Of a stretch of 64,000 nucleotides of DNA, positions 38,901-55,528 are shown piece after piece. The stretch comes from Typha latifolia (lineage: Eukaryota > Streptophyta > Magnoliopsida > Poales > Typhaceae): contig CM034103.1 of the NCBI GenBank assembly GCA_019914945.1, positions 15,962,785 to 16,026,784 of the forward strand, read 5' to 3'. The notes below the pieces were generated by a model that saw nothing but the letters and a program-made list of their open reading frames with translations, was not told the origin of the DNA and searched no databases. A program made the translations under genes and the position numbers. The first letter of the stretch is position 1, and each line of letters begins with the position of its first letter.

Positions 38901-40310
38901 TAAAAAGAGAAAAGCTATACAAATATTCCAGACACAATTTGCAATGATAGTATCATCATTCCAGTAATTTCAGCATAGCAATTATGTGTTCTGCTATTCA
39001 ACTTTTAAGAAAAGGTCACCCTACAAAAGCTTCTCACCCTTTTTGTTTTCCTACGCAGGATTGAAGGAATCCCAAGTGTGGTTTAGTACCACATAGCATA
39101 GTAGCAAGAATTTGTATGCACTAAATCGCTAATAGAACAACAATTTATAATCCATACCAATGAACTAGTCATCATCAATGAAATGTCCTACTTTCACGAT
39201 AAAAAGTTCAGAAAGAAAATCTCAAAACTACAATACTTCAAAAATCAGAAAACAACAAATAATCCATACCAGTGAATTTGTTAAAGATGGGTGCTGGGGC
39301 TGGAGCAGAGGAAGGTGACATCATTGTATAAGGTTGCCCAGGTACTACAAAAAGAAAAGAAAAGAAATCAAATTTTAGAGATGAATTACATGCAAAGAGT
39401 GGGCCGCAACATTTCTTTTACCTTAGTAAGGCCAGAGAAATTTCATAAGGAAGCTACTCATAATTCTTAGAGCATGCTATTTGAGGTCAATAAATATTTA
39501 TCCTTAAACTTCAATTCTTCAAATGGCCTCTCTTCTTCTATATAACTCACTTGACAACATACCTCTTAATGAAACTAATAGCAAACAGTATTACATTCCT
39601 AGAGAACATAGTCTGCAATATGTATCAACTAATAAGCATTTCCTAATTGTTCAGTGAAGTCCATTTTAGCACGCAAAAAACAAATTACAACCAACAGAAG
39701 AGCAGAGAAAAGGCTCACCAGAATCGAGCGGAATATAATAAACATCACCAACAACCACCCCGTCGGGCCCCGACATCCCATTCGCCGTCTCAATACTATC
39801 CATGCTCACTCCAAACCGGCTTGACAACGACTCGATCGAATCCCGCTCTTCCATCACATAACTCACCAAATAATTCCACAGCCCAGTCGAGCACCCGCAC
39901 AAGAGATGCAGCCACACCACCGCGCCCTTTCGTGCCCACCGCCGCGTCGAATTGGGCAAAATCGCGAGCCCGCCATAAGCCTCCTCCACCATCGGCGACA
40001 CGAATCCCTCCTTGGACCTCACGGTGAAGGTGGTATTGGTCAAATACTTCTGGGAGTAGAGGCAGGAACAGTTCTTCCTGATGAATACATAGCCAGGGTT
40101 GCTGCTCTCGTCGGATGTGACATCCTCCGGCACTACGTCGAACATGCTCTGGATCTGGGCTAGGGTTAGGCTGGGATTGGTCTTGAAGGCGAGGAAGGAG
40201 GCGCAGAGGCGAGTGGTGTCGGAGCAATTGAGAGGAGTGGGAGAGGAGTGGGAGGAGAGGAGACTGAGAGATAGGATTGAGATCGAGAGAGCTATTCGGA
40301 CGAGATCCAT
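35930..40310 (-). CDS. LysM receptor-like kinase (LYK3-type)
   Basis: Eleven in-frame exons (40310-39719, 39344-39270, 38820-38521, 38121-37976, 37878-37789, 37680-37575, 37286-37135, 37054-36957, 36871-36727, 36497-36390, 36094-35930) give 658 residues. There is a signal peptide at about 1-23, then a Cys-containing ectodomain with NCSCLY and LCGCSTG (CxC pairs) and a LysM-like [19 protein letters not shown], a Pro/Ala linker, and a membrane segment at about 234-259. The kinase has a Gly loop GHGTYG at 356, VAIK with Lys376, HRD at 470-472, DFG at 490-492 and [10 protein letters not shown]. It is an RD kinase with all catalytic residues present, hence probably active. The layout matches Arabidopsis LYK3 (At1g51940), which modulates responses to chitin-type glycans; ligand and role here are unknown. 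Three G-boxes lie 405-585 bp upstream. Confidence 0.95.
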
Positions 40311-40714
40311 TGGAGTAATTTCGAGAAGAAGAGATATTGGATCGAGAAGAGAGAAGAAATGGATGGGTTTTATGGAGGATTTAAGAACGCGAGGAAGGTA
40401 TCAAGTGACTAAAGAGTTCATAACAGCATCTCCCAAGCTGTCTCCCGGAATTGACACTTAAGAGAAGGAGATACTTTACAGTGAGAAAGGATTTCCTGCA
40501 GCTATGCATGCAGGTACTTTTTGTATCACCCACATGATTTTTTATATTAATAATATTTCTTGCAAATTATTTAGAAAAATCAATACCTAACCGGGTAAAC
40601 CCGGACTACACTAAAGTTCCCACAGTGATGGCTGCATTAGATCTGCGCCTCATTGCTTAGGATTTTGCTGTTCCATAACTGACCTTGGCTGCATACGGAA
40701 TTACGGTAATCGGC

Positions 40715-40895
40715 CACGTGTAGAGACGAAGTCTCTGTCTCATTACTTAATTATGACCGTCCAGTCCACGATCATCACGGAATCGAACGGCCACTGATCG
40801 GGGACCATCATTTGTTCGCGAAGAGTCGGCCAGCACGTGCAACGATCGCCGATGTCGAGGGTATAATAAAGGGCTTGTCTGAGGCCCCGCACGTG
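40715..40895. promoter_or_regulatory. G-box cluster upstream of LysM kinase
   Basis: CACGTG cores at 40715-40720, 40834-40839 and 40890-40895, each with G/C-rich flanks (GGCCACGTGT, AGCACGTGCA, CGCACGTGGG) resembling ABRE/G-box sites for bZIP or bHLH factors. Confidence 0.55.
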
Positions 40896-41599
40896 GGGGG
40901 ATGGACAGCTGTCAGAAATTGAGACCTTAATTGTCACATCTTTAATTTTTCATTTTACCCCTCCCCAGTCCCCCACAAAGGCCTTAATAAAAATCTTAAG
41001 ATAGAAAAAAATAAAATAAAATAAAGAAGTAGTCAAGCAATGATACAAAAAGGAAAAAAAAAAATTGATACAAAAAGAAGACTCGCTCACATGTTGGCAT
41101 GTTGCTAAGTAAAAAGATGATCGAATGAAGCACTGCTATCAATCCTCCAGTCTGGAATTATGGTTTATATATGTACCCTCTTGGACTAGTACAGCTTCTT
41201 CTTTATTAAAGTTGGTCATCAATGCGCTGCTCCCTTTCTCTTTTTATTACTAAGTGATGCCGCTTCTCTTAATACAACCTTCCACCTTGTAAGAATTACT
41301 GTTGTTGCTTTAATTACAAGAAAAGGTGAGGGCTAATCTATAAAAAGATTGGGCTGAGAGATTACTATTGGGTTAATAGGCTGGCAATGGTAATTGTTGT
41401 GGTAGTTTGTTGAGTTTAATTTCATAACATGTCCAGATACTCTCCGGTATGTAAAGAAAAAAGTCTTAAGAATTTGTAACCGAAAAGTTATAGATGAGGA
41501 GAAACCATTGGAATGTCTCTTCTTTTTTTATATATACTGAAGGAGTCAATTGATGTTATACACTTTTTCGTTAGCTTAGACAAGTAACTCTGCTATGTT

Positions 41600-42545
41600 T
41601 CGGCTTCTTTCTTCCCTCTGTTGAGAGGGTTCTCCTCGTCGCCGTCATGGATGATTTTGTCCCCTCTCCACTCTCCTAACTAAGTGGATATCCTCTTAGA
41701 AGGTTTTTTTTTAATAATTTTTTTCTTTTTAATACTCTATCTATGTTCTTTCTAAAATCTACAACATTTTTATTCTAAATCTTCTCCTCGTTATTTGCTG
41801 TCTTTCTAATTCATCTAAAGTTATGGTTGTCACTCTCATATTATTTTTGTTAACTCACTAATTACTCTAAAAGTTTAAGCTGTTAAAAAACAGTGATTTT
41901 TATATTTTATATTCTAACACTCTCCCTCACTTTTGGACTGAATCATTTTGATCGGTCCAAGAAGTGGATTTAATTTAAATGGGTGGAGTTTTATATTTTT
42001 AAGCAAAGATGAGCATGACTGAATTTAAACATATGATTGTCATTTCCTTGTCTCTTTTTTTCTTCCTCTGAGCTCATCCTCCCCCCTATGATATTCGCCA
42101 CTCCCCTGTCACTCTCCTACGGATTCATACCGTTCCTTTGCCACATCTAATCTTGGTCATGACTCCTCAATCAGATTCTTGTCTTGCCATTACATTCGAG
42201 CTATTTTGGTTTTTCTTTTCTATTTTTTAGTATGCTTTCTAAGGTTGTTGGTGGGTGATTTTCTTCTCCAGCCTTTGGAGTTTCTAATAGTCATTTTTTT
42301 TTACTGTTGGATCAAGATGGAACATGTAAACTAATTTAGATACTTTGTTACTGTGAATCCTCTAAAGTAGTGCTTTACATTGTACTCTGTTTGTGTCCTA
42401 TGATTTGTTTAATTATTCTTTCCTATGGTATTGTTATATGTAACAATCCCATGAGAGATTTATATCATAGAGTCATTGCTCCCCCTCTTCTCTATTGAAT
42501 GAATGAAACTTTGCCTTTAGCTTTCTTTCTCTCTCAAAAAAAAAC
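41600..42545 (+). mobile_element. Possible degraded retroelement fragment with A-tail
   Basis: A T/C-rich, non-coding stretch ends with TGAATGAATGAAAC, a CT-rich segment and a run of nine A at 42537-42545, reminiscent of the 3' end of a plant LINE. Inside it, a segment near 41880-41935 ending ATTCTAACACTCTCCCTCAC looks like a different repeat. No reverse transcriptase reading frame and no target-site duplication were found, so this is a weak call. Confidence 0.25.
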
Positions 42546-43190
42546 GTGGGACTTTAGAATTGTAAATTATTTATTCTCCTCGGCAATTTACACAAAATCC
42601 CCTCATCTTTTTTCAAAAAGAAAAAAGTTACACAAAGATCCACAATTTTTAATTAACAAAGCATCTTACAAGGTACTACTGAGTTCATCGATTTGATTTC
42701 TTTTCCTGTTTCAAAATTTGACCTTGTTATTCCCAAATCCCATCTTGTGATCATCTTTAAACTTCCAAATTTTTGAATGGGCTCGGATATGGGCCGGACC
42801 TTATTCGGAAAAGCCCATGCCAATACGAGGTCGATCCAATGAGTACGACCTGCCACTAGGTGGGCCTCGAATATATGGGCCCTACTTATTTCAGGAGAAA
42901 AATAAAATAAAAAACCTTATTTGACAATATTGAGCGTTTTGACATTAAAAATTTTGGGAGCAAGCACGTAGGATTAGGGGGAGGAGGAGGGGTATATAAG
43001 TAAATTTATGTTACTATATTGGCATTAGATTTTCTGAGTGACTAAAGAGATCAATGGCTCTGATTTGAAGATCAGAAACCGTTGCATTGATCAAACGCAT
43101 CGCGACGCCGATGGATCACAGTGAGCATTTCTCCGCGAGACATTTAAACACAGAGATGCATCTTTTCGCTGTCTGAGAGCTATAAATAGC

Positions 43191-43198
43191 CTCTTTTA
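43191..43198 (+). promoter_or_regulatory. EF2 TATA box
   Basis: TATAAATA occurs in a short GC-richer stretch, about 60 bp before a good splice donor at 43252. Confidence 0.7.
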
Positions 43199-43251
43199 CG
43201 AGAGCAAGGGATTGGAGTTCATCGCGGCGGCTCTGGTTTCTCGGATCGAAG

Positions 43252-44416
43252 GTAAAAACCTAGGTGATCTCATCTCCATGAACCGTAGTTTTATTGCGTA
43301 TCCTATGAAATTATATTGCTCTGTTTACGTCTGAATCCTTTTTTTTTGTGTGTGTGTGTATCATTTCTAGAGCTTTTCTGATAGTTTTTGTAGAAAGTCT
43401 GCGGAGTTTGTAAGAGACGAGGATGGATTACCTCCGATAGGTTCATGTTACTCGCAAATGACGTTCTTTTATCCCGGTTGATGCGTATTTTGAGTCGATA
43501 CTATAAATCTAGTTCTATGTTTAATGTCGATTTAGCTATTTAATTTTTAGAGTTCATTTGGATTTGTAAACTAAAGTAGGATTGCTTGGTACTTGAAATT
43601 TCGTTTTTTCCCCTAGTGAGTTATTTGGTAGGGAAGATAACATTTTATCTTTTTTATGCTCTTATTAATGGATCTCTCTCTAAGCGTTCCAGATAGTCCT
43701 GTAAACCGTTTCATGAACATTTGATGCTATTTTAGTTGTTATGGGCTTATGCCAGGATAAGAAAGTTGTGCGACTAAGTAATTCTATCAAAACGTGTTTA
43801 CACTTCAATAGAGGTTGAATATGTTATGAGGAAACGGAGGAGCTTGTAACCCCCCATGAGCTCTTTGCCATAAGTATAGGCTGAGAAAGTTTTTGCTGCT
43901 TAGAAGTTGAAAGTAACAGGCTAAACAAAAATAGAGACTTGACAGTAGCCATATTTCTGATAATTTTCAAGTCTGCATGGGTATCTAATGATGAAAAATT
44001 TATATATCGGGTAGAGCTAGCTCCGCTGTCCAACCTATAGCCTATGGGCTCTGAAATTATGTAAAAACAAAGAGTTTCTAGGGAAGTAGATCTAATCTTG
44101 GCTTGCCTTGCTTTCCCATCATCTGGTTCTTGATCCAGTGGTTGCGAGCACAAGGATCCATCCATATGTATATGGAAAGATAAGATCTTTTTTCCCATTG
44201 AAATTTGCCAGAGGACTGTCAATCACTGGATATTAAGAGCCCCTGCCGAGCATATAATCTTGAATTCTTTTCCTTGCATAACTTCTTAATCTTGATCTTT
44301 TATTTGTATGAAATTTCGTTTTATTCATTTGTTTTGTATGCTGTTATGTATTTATTTATTTATTTATTCATTCACTTTCATTTTCTTTGACTAACTGAAC
44401 TGTTCTCAAGTTACAG
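43252..44416 (+). other. EF2 leader (5' UTR) intron
   Basis: A donor (GAAG|GTAAAAA) at 43252 and an acceptor (TTACAG|GAGC) ending at 44416 flank 1165 bp of T-rich sequence. The acceptor lies 43 bp before the EF2 ATG. Leader introns are common in highly expressed plant translation genes and often raise expression. This is inferred from the splice signals only. Confidence 0.6.
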
Positions 44417-44459
44417 GAGCATATTTGAGATCCGAGTGTGATTATTCAGAGAAGCCAAG

Positions 44460-47400
44460 ATGGTGAAGTTCACTGTAGAGGAGCTCCGCAGAATTATGGA
44501 CATGAAGCACAACATTCGTAACATGTCTGTCATTGCACATGTTGATCATGGTACGAGTCATCAAATACCTTTCTTTCACTAATTGGCCGTATGAGTATGG
44601 GAAATAGATAGATGCGGTCTCTGTGCTTCATTTCAGAATTTCATGTAGTTATGGTCTATCTCTCTTCTTATATAGCACATTTGCAAAGGTTAGGAATTTG
44701 ATGGATTATAAGAATCTGCAAGAACTTCGATTGATCCTCGTGTTTCTTCTTGACACCGTCAATTTACTGCCTTTTTGTTGTCTTTTGCCCCCTCTCAATA
44801 GTGTCAACAAAGAAGCTTCTATTGGTCGTCCAATATTCTTGTTTGTAAATGATATTACCGCCTCTTGTCTCTATTCAAAACAATGTTCATGTAGAGCATG
44901 TGAAACATTATAATAAAAAGTTTGTTTATATTAGGCCATATTTGCCTTGAGGTTAGGAAATTCTCCTGAATTGATTTAAAGACTCTTAAATAGGTTCGGT
45001 AACCAAACATTAAATTTACTTTTAAAAAAATTAAGACTAAAAAATAAGACTGACTACTAATCCGGTTCAGAGTTTAGTCTCAAACTAAACAAGGCCTTAG
45101 GTAATATCTTTAAACAATTGATCTACTCGAAGTCTAACATGAAATGCACAATATTTCTTTTCTTTTGCAGGCAAGTCTACTCTCACTGATTCACTTGTGG
45201 CGGCTGCTGGAATTATTGCGCAGGAAGTTGCTGGTGATGTTAGGATGACTGATACTCGTGCAGATGAGGCAGAACGTGGTATTACAATTAAATCTACTGG
45301 GATATCCCTTTATTATGAGATGACAGACGAGTCACTGAAGAACTATAAGGGTGAGAGGGCAGGAAATGAGTATCTCATCAACCTCATTGATTCACCTGGG
45401 CACGTTGACTTCTCATCCGAGGTTACAGCAGCTCTTCGTATTACTGATGGGGCGCTAGTGGTTGTCGACTGTGTTGAAGGGGTCTGTGTCCAGACTGAAA
45501 CTGTCCTTCGACAGGCTTTGGGTGAGAGGATTAGACCTGTGCTGACTGTTAACAAGATGGATCGCTGCTTCTTAGAACTTCAGGTTGAGGGTGAAGAAGC
45601 ATACCAGACCTTCCAGCGTGTCATTGAGAACGCTAATGTCATCATGGCAACCTACGAAGATGCCCTTCTTGGTGATGTCCAAGTATACCCGGAGAAAGGA
45701 ACTGTTGCTTTCTCTGCAGGGTTGCATGGTTGGGCTTTCACCCTCACTAACTTTGCCAAGATGTATGCTGCCAAATTTGGAGTTGATGAGTCCAAGATGA
45801 TGGAGAGACTTTGGGGTGAGAACTACTTCGATCCAGCTACCAAGAAGTGGACATCAAAGAACACAGGATCTCCTACCTGCAAACGAGGTTTTGTTCAGTT
45901 CTGTTATGAGCCAATTAAGCAAATCATCGGAACATGCATGAATGATCAAAAAGACAAACTATGGCCCATGTTGCAGAAACTTGGTGTAACCATGAAATCT
46001 GAAGAGAAGGAGTTGATGGGTAAAGCTTTAATGAAACGAGTCATGCAGACTTGGCTGCCTGCAAGCACTGCCCTTCTTGAAATGATGATCTTCCACCTTC
46101 CATCTCCTGCCACGGCGCAGAAGTACCGTGTAGAGAACTTATACGAGGGCCCGCTTGATGATGTATATGCTAATGCCATCAGAAACTGCGATCCTGAAGG
46201 TCCTCTTATGCTGTATGTTTCTAAGATGATTCCAGCTTCTGACAAGGGTAGGTTCTTTGCATTTGGTCGGGTCTTCGCTGGAAAGGTCTCTACCGGTTTG
46301 AAGGTTAGAATCATGGGACCAAACTACGTACCGGGTCAGAAGAAAGACTTGTATGTGAAGAGCGTACAAAGAACTGTTATCTGGATGGGAAAGAAACAAG
46401 AGTCTGTGGAGGATGTGCCCTGTGGAAACACAGTAGCTATGGTTGGTCTAGATCAGTTCATCACCAAGAACGCAACTCTAACGAATGAGAAGGAAGTTGA
46501 TGCACATCCTATTAAGGCGATGAAGTTCTCCGTCTCTCCTGTCGTACGTGTTGCAGTACAATGCAAGGTTGCATCTGACCTTCCTAAGCTTGTGGAAGGT
46601 TTAAAACGCTTGGCAAAATCAGATCCCATGGTGGTGTGTGCTATCGAGGAGTCCGGTGAGCATATTATTGCTGGAGCCGGGGAGCTCCACCTTGAGATCT
46701 GTTTGAAGGACTTGCAGGAAGATTTCATGGGAGGGGCGGAAATTGTTGTATCTGATCCAGTTGTTTCTTTCCGTGAGACTGTCCTTGAGAAATCTTGCCG
46801 GACTGTGATGAGCAAGTCACCAAACAAGCACAACCGTCTCTACATGGAAGCGCGGCCCTTGGAAGAAGGTCTTCCTGAGGCGATCGATGATGGACGTATT
46901 GGCCCACGAGACGACCCCAAAGTGAGGTCGAAGATCCTGTCTGAGGAGTTTGGGTGGGACAAGGATCTTGCTAAGAAGATTTGGTGCTTTGGGCCTGAGA
47001 CCACGGGTCCTAACATGGTTGTTGACATGTGTAAAGGAGTTCAGTATCTCAATGAAATCAAGGATTCAGTTGTGGCTGGTTTCCAGTGGGCATCAAAGGA
47101 AGGAGCACTTGCTGAGGAAAACATGCGTGCCATATGCTTTGAGGTATGTGATGTGGTTCTGCATGCTGATGCAATTCACAGAGGTGGTGGACAGGTCATT
47201 CCAACAGCAAGAAGAGTTATATATGCAGCACAACTTACAGCCAAGCCTAGGCTATTAGAACCAGTTTACCTGGTCGAGATTCAGGCTCCTGAGCAGGCAC
47301 TTGGAGGCATTTATGGTGTTCTTAACCAGAAGAGAGGTCATGTTTTTGAAGAAATGCAGAGGCCTGGTACTCCCCTATATAACATCAAGGCTTACCTTCC

Positions 47401-47611
47401 AGTTATCGAGTCTTTTGGGTTCTCAAGCACTCTGAGGGCTGCCACATCAGGCCAGGCATTCCCTCAATGCGTGTTTGACCACTGGGATATGATGTCCTCG
47501 GACCCATTAGAGCCTGGTTCTCAAGCAGGCCAGCTTGTTACCGATATCCGCAAGAGGAAGGGCTTGAAGGAGCAGATGACCCCACTCTCCGAATTCGAGG
47601 ACAAGCTCTAA
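44460..47611 (+). CDS. EF2: Elongation factor 2 (eEF2)
   Basis: Two coding exons, 44460-44550 and 45171-47611, split inside the P-loop codon for Gly31, give 843 residues, the standard plant eEF2 length. This GTPase drives ribosomal translocation. Seen are the P-loop AHVDHGKST at 26-34, switch I with [17 protein letters not shown] including the regulated Thr, [12 protein letters not shown] (G3), NKMDR (G4), [14 protein letters not shown] in domain III, and [12 protein letters not shown] with His700, the residue modified to diphthamide. The C-terminus ends DKL. The early intron position is shared by many plant EF2 genes. A probable leader intron and TATA box precede it. The gene is convergent with hexokinase. 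Confidence 0.98.
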
Positions 47612-48495
47612 GTTTCTTCTTTCTTGATTGTGTCCCCCCCTAGATTTCTTCTATTTATTTTTTTGTTTGAGTCTATCATCTGCAGCACCCGGGAACTTTT
47701 GTTTCTTTGGCATCTGCATGCCCCTAGATAATTTTATTTGTTGGAAGAGTCAGGTGTGAACAATTCTTAGGAGTATGCTGTGAAGATGGTTTGTACATCT
47801 TTGCAGGGTTTTCCATTTCAAAGATATTTTTTCAAATTGGAATGATTTTATATCAGAGTAATGGATGTTGTTTATCCAAGTTTCTTTAGTAGGACAAAAG
47901 ATTGCTCTACAAAAGATTTCAAAGATATTTGAATTTCTACCTTTCATCGAAATGACAAAATATGAAAGTAGGAATAAGCTGGTTTTGCTCCTAAAGTTGA
48001 TGCTGTTGTTATACGTAAGATTATTATCTCTTTGGTACCACTGGCTTAACTTGCAGTTCCGGTTCATCCATTCGAAGATTGCACAGTTCTGCAGTCCTAC
48101 CATTGCTGAGACTGCTTGAACGAGAATTAAAGCATCTCGTCCGAACCTTTTGAACATGTAACGGAATACAGAAAAGCAACTTATAAGAAGGATAAAAGAC
48201 TGCAAATCTTTTATTGGGAAATGTAAGAATGGAAAATAGATTAAATCGGCAGAATGGTTTGCCATATTGCACCGCAGGAAGAAAGAAAAGCAAAAGAATT
48301 GGCAGGTCTAGAATGGTAACATCAACATACCCATTTCCGGATCCTGCTGTTATACAATAGTGAGATGATGTCCACCTCTTTTTCTATTACAATGTGCAAC
48401 TTCTCAGATACTAAATTAAGTGTAGCAGTAAAAGCAAAAAAGGGTGTGAGAGGCTACACCAAGACGAAGTTCATGCTCTCATTAAATAGACACTC
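47612..48495. other. Convergent 3' region
   Basis: An 884-bp tail-to-tail spacer between EF2 and hexokinase. Opposing open frames here (47750-48293) have no domain and overlap the expected 3' UTRs. Confidence 0.5.
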
Positions 48496-52724
<4,229 letters not shown>

Positions 52725-55528
52725 CTCCACTCCCCTCCCCTGCCCGCCGCAAGCTATTCCCCTTGTAAAGATTCAAACCTAGCTATTCTCCTTGGATAGA
52801 TTCAAAATGTTCGCCGTTGCTCTTTCTCCGATCTACTCTTCCACGAGAGCTTCGGATTCAATTACCCTAGATTTGAACGAGATCGTAGCTCTATCTTCCT
52901 TAGCAGATCTCGAAAGATGATACTTTGGATGGTGCGGCTGATTAGAACGGTGGAGAATTAAAAAAGAAATGTAAATTTCAAATTGCCCCCTGGCTTAAAA
53001 TCAAACTTAACCTCTAAATTTTATTTATATCAGTTTGCTCCTATCATTAGATTAGAGCATTAGATTAGAGCGTGTAACTCATGAGATAACCATTTATCAA
53101 TTAGTTTGACGAAGATCTAATAGTTAAAATTTTCAAGGGTATAACAGAAATAAAAAAATTTAATATATATTATCAGTTTATTAGATAATTATTCGTTTTT
53201 AAATATATTATCTTATATATTATTTTTAATAATTATATTATCTTAGTAATTTATGAAATAAAAGACATATATATTTTTAACTAAGAGTATTGTATATATA
53301 TTAGAATAATAGTATTAATTTCTTTTTATAATTAACTTGATAAAAGTTTAATTAATTTTTTTTAATATTTACAAATATTTCTCATTTGTTTAAGATTAAT
53401 TTGAAATTAAATATAATAAAAGGTAGAGACAGAGAATTATATTTAAATTAAATTTTATCTCTAAAGAATCAAATTTAAATAGTTTAGTATTAATAATATC
53501 TCATATAATTAAGACACAATTATATCTATTACAATCATATCTGAGAGAAATTTCAACGGACGTGTAATACAAAAATTAGGCACACATAATTAAATGTTCT
53601 TAACTAATATATTCTCATTTCCCCTTTTTTTTTTGAACATAACGTGGATTTTGAAAGAAAATCGATATGGTATATGAAAATTGGCCATTATAGCCGTTAA
53701 ATTAAGATTATAAAATTTAAAGGAGTATTAAAGTATTTATCTTTAGATTAATATAAAACTATTCAATTTTTAATTCAAACTTAATATAAAAAATATAAAT
53801 TACCTAATACCTCTATAATATTAATAATCTAACAGAGTATTTAATAATTTTAAGATTAAAATTATTTTATAATTATATATTTAAAGTAAGGTACATTGTG
53901 ATAATTAAATAATAACAAAATTTAAGACACATAATCTTAGATAAAAGAAAATAAAATACATTGAATGTTTATTTTATTTCAATTTAAAGAATAAAATAAA
54001 GTGAGAAATTTTAATGGAAAGGATTATTTTATCATTTTGATTATATTTACGTAGTTTCCTTCATTTTATAAGGAAAAAAAATAATTAATAAAATATTAAT
54101 AAAATATATGTATGTTCGATTGTAAGATGTCTTTTCTCTCCACATAGTCTGAGAACAAATTGAAAAATAAAATAAAATAAAACAAAAGTCTCGACATGCA
54201 ATGAAAACTATAGAACAAATGTTTTACGAAATTAAAAATAAAATGAGTTTTTATTACAAATTTTGTATGATAAGCAAAACGGTGTTTAACCCAAAAGCGT
54301 TAGGCTGGAAGTTTTCACTCATTTTTGAAGAAATAGAGGGTCTTTTTTGCACATAGAATACTACCCTTGTTTAGTTGTAGAGTGCTATCCTGTAAAAGGA
54401 TCGATGGAAATATTTTTTAAAAGTTTTATTTATTTTTGCTAGTTTCTCCCGAAAGTGATTTAGGAACTTAATAATTAAAATAGCCTTGCTCTTCAGTAGT
54501 TTTACGAGGGTAGCCTCGTAGAATATGCGGATGAGAACGAGTGGAGGCAGCATCCGACGGTTGGAGGTTGTTGCAATGCGATAAGCAAGACACCGAGGAT
54601 GATGAGTGTGATGGGAACGAAGGGGGCATCTCAGTCATTTCGCGTTCACCGCAGTTCGGGAATTGGGGCGGGGGGGTAAGGGTTTTATAGTAATTTTAAG
54701 TAGCGGATGACGACAAAACTTCGAGAATGCCGGCTCACGTGACGGGACCTCTGGAGATTCCTTGGTCGAGGGATCTCTTATTAGGTGACACGTAGTAAAG
54801 GACCATTCTGCAATCGACAAGTGTCCTTTCCGTGATCGTCACTTTCAGGTTGAAGGCAGCAGATCTCATGCAGAACAGCTCGCAGGAACTTCCTGCAGAA
54901 AGGGCATTTGTACATCCACCTCAGGATTACATGTAGATCAGGTTATAAATAATCGAGTCCTATATTATTAACTACAAAATTAGATGAAATACACACAAAG
55001 AAGAACATGATTGATGTCTGCAGCGAATCAAACAAACTGATCAATATCAACTAATAAGCATAAACAAATATAATCTTCAGTTGAAAATTCACGGCTACAG
55101 CTCACACTTCAGTTAAAAATTTACATCATAGATAATAGATTGATGTGCTACCCATTACAAAGTGCAAACCATGTTGAGACAATTAATATTTGATATGGAA
55201 AAGATACGAAATTAAGAGTCACATCTCCTTCGCATACAATAAATCCACCAGCTAGCCCAGCACCTTTGAAAAAGTATAAAGAGCAAAGATATAGGCTGTT
55301 TGCACCTGCAGGAGTACTGTTACGGGATTGTTTGAATGCCAAGCAGACGAGGAATGAAACAAACTCTTGCAGATGTCTATCTAGGAAGTTTCTTAGATTC
55401 TTCATGCTTTGCAGCGTCTGCATCTGATTGTAGGCATTTTCTTTGTTGATGCATCGCAATCACTGTAAAGCTGCAGACGTCTAAGTTGTGCAGTGAATTG
55501 CAGCCATTTCTTTCTTCATGCAGTATTT
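52725..55528. other. AT-rich intergenic region
   Basis: 2.8 kb between hexokinase and the 100-aa gene. From 53000 to 54500 it is extremely AT-rich with no coding signal. A GC-richer patch at 54540-54960 contains a CACGTG at 54736-54741 and resembles promoter DNA, but no gene follows that I can support. The 3' end of the 100-aa gene's transcript probably begins near 55145-55528. Confidence 0.5.

Larger units (their letters stand above)
40311..44459. other. Divergent intergenic region, LysM kinase and EF2
   Basis: About 2.9 kb of upstream DNA followed by the EF2 leader. It holds the G-box cluster near the kinase, T-rich sequence at 41600-42545 that may be a degraded retroelement, and the EF2 promoter and leader intron from about 43190. 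Short frames at 42499-42856 and 43824-44390 have no domain and are not called. Confidence 0.5.

Noticed and set aside
47750..48293. Overlapping opposing frames between EF2 and hexokinase
   Set aside because: They fall in convergent 3' UTRs, are low-complexity AT-rich and have no domains.
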